The notes beneath the pieces were generated by a model. It did no database searches and was not told the DNA's origin. It saw only the letters and a list, made by a program, of their open reading frames with translations. Below, one piece after another: positions 62,494 through 62,998 of a DNA stretch of 62,998 bases. Every line of letters begins with the position of its first letter. Positions within the stretch are counted from its first letter, which is position 1. Position numbers and translations under genes: made by a program. Source of the stretch: Ruminococcus sp. AF46-10NS (lineage in GTDB: Bacteria; Bacillota; Clostridia; Lachnospirales; Lachnospiraceae); contig NZ_QRNF01000021.1 in assembly GCF_003474435.1 (NCBI RefSeq), positions 1 through 62,998 on the forward strand, in the 5' to 3' direction.

Positions 62494-62568
62494 ATTCTTC
62501 GGTTATAGTATTATATAACTGTATTCCTATCTGAAGCTTTATCGGAAACAACCAAATATTTGCTGATT

Positions 62569-62617
62569 TTTGCTGATAAATCTGTTATGATAAAAACATA
62601 TCTGGTTTATCAGCAAA
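62569..62617. promoter_or_regulatory. 12-bp inverted repeat flanking a -10 box
   Basis: tttgctgataaa (62569-62580) and tttatcagcaaa (62606-62617), perfect, 25 bp apart; TATGAT at 62586-62591 lies between them. A further partial copy (ttgctgat) is at 62560-62567. Operator-like for the next gene. Confidence 0.5.
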
Positions 62618-62648
62618 TTAATTTCAGTAGAAAGGATATGGATAAAGG

Positions 62649-62920
62649 ATGGAAGAATTATATAAAGCAATTGAAGAGAAGATTAAGGCAAGCGGTTATC
62701 CGCGAAAGATTTCCGGTGAGGAGTTTACGATGACATCTGCGATCAGATCGATGGGAAAGAGAACGGAAGCTATGTGCTGCTTTCCAAGTTTGATGATGAT
62801 GTGATCTTTGAATATCATATCACAATTATGGACAGTGAATTTAATCTGGGTGTTCTTACCATGCGTACTCCGGAGGGAGTATTTGAAACAGATTTTGATA
62901 AAATTAAATACCTGTTTTGA
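62649..62920 (+). pseudogene. small conserved-looking protein (~90 residues), frameshifted
   Basis: ATG 62649 after AAAGG; MEELYKAIEEKIKASGYPRK reads well, then at about 62727 the frame breaks (stop near 62804). The -1 frame continues DDICDQIDGKENGSYVLLSK, IFEYHITIMDSEFNLGVL and ends FDKIKYLF at 62920. Restoring one base gives ~90 residues, an alpha/beta protein with no family I can name. It stands behind its own operator-like repeat. Confidence 0.6.
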
Positions 62921-62944
62921 TTGTAAATATAATTTATAAATATA

Positions 62945-62984
62945 AGAGGTAATTTACATAAAATATGTTATGTAAATTACCTCT
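62945..62984. terminator. 15-bp perfect inverted repeat
   Basis: agaggtaatttacat (62945-62959) with atgtaaattacctct (62970-62984), loop 10 nt, 24 bp after the previous stop. There is no T-run, so terminator function is uncertain. Confidence 0.45.
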
Positions 62985-62998
62985 AATGCTATTGTGTG

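Noticed and set aside
1..62998. tRNA or rRNA genes as integration targets
   Set aside because: No cloverleaf-like or rRNA sequence was seen by eye in the intergenic regions.

Overview
The window looks like a chromosomal segment of a Lachnospiraceae-type Firmicute (Blautia/Ruminococcus-like). The grounds are the core gene order (mutS-mutL-miaA; radC-mreBCD-PBP2-minD-minE-rodA), AGGAGG-type ribosome sites, frequent TTG/GTG starts, and PcfJ/PcfK and Tn1549-type mobile genes. The genus is inferred, not proven.

Layout. (1) About 560-11,780: a decayed Tn1549-like integrative element. It has a replication-initiator-like gene, DUF5348, a truncated PcfB, a truncated relaxase, MobC, an XRE regulator and, at the far end, the catalytic half of a tyrosine integrase. 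PcfB and the relaxase collide head-on, so the transfer genes are lost. Inside lies an AT-rich cargo (4.35-10.88 kb): a VanRS-like two-component system, a MacA-like lipoprotein, an ABC ATPase, a frameshifted permease, a lipoprotein and a membrane DD-carboxypeptidase. This is plausibly a cell-envelope stress or antimicrobial peptide resistance module. No vanHAX genes are present. (2) About 12,058-23,165: a second integrase-bearing island without relaxase or secretion genes. It carries a promoter/terminator leader, small unknown genes, PcfK (frameshifted), a DUF7666-like gene, two tandem PcfJ paralogues, a 35-residue membrane peptide, a protein of nine double-cysteine helix-turn-helix repeats, Xis with a hairpin between its SD and start, and Int. 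It abuts the 5' end of mutS.

(3) 23.2-33.1 kb: mutS, mutL, miaA, a PLP lyase-like gene and two flavoproteins. (4) 33.1-42.7 kb: radC and the cell-shape/division cluster mreB, mreC, mreD, PBP2, minD, minE, rodA, DD-carboxypeptidase. (5) 42.8-45.9 kb: a secreted acidic protein, an HD hydrolase, dinB and a P-loop protein. (6) 46.1-52.3 kb: a strong promoter, a roughly 365-nt structured leader or ncRNA, and a polyamine operon (arginine decarboxylase, spermidine synthase, agmatinase, carboxynorspermidine dehydrogenase and decarboxylase). (7) 52.4-62.9 kb: MYG1-like, GH13 amylase, citrate synthase, a permease remnant, a two-component system, GNAT, DegV, RhaD and a small broken gene.

Seven genes spread over the window carry a frameshift of the same sense, each repaired by restoring one base. 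This points either to deletion-biased sequencing error or to a real deletion-prone lineage, so every broken gene here should be read with that caveat.
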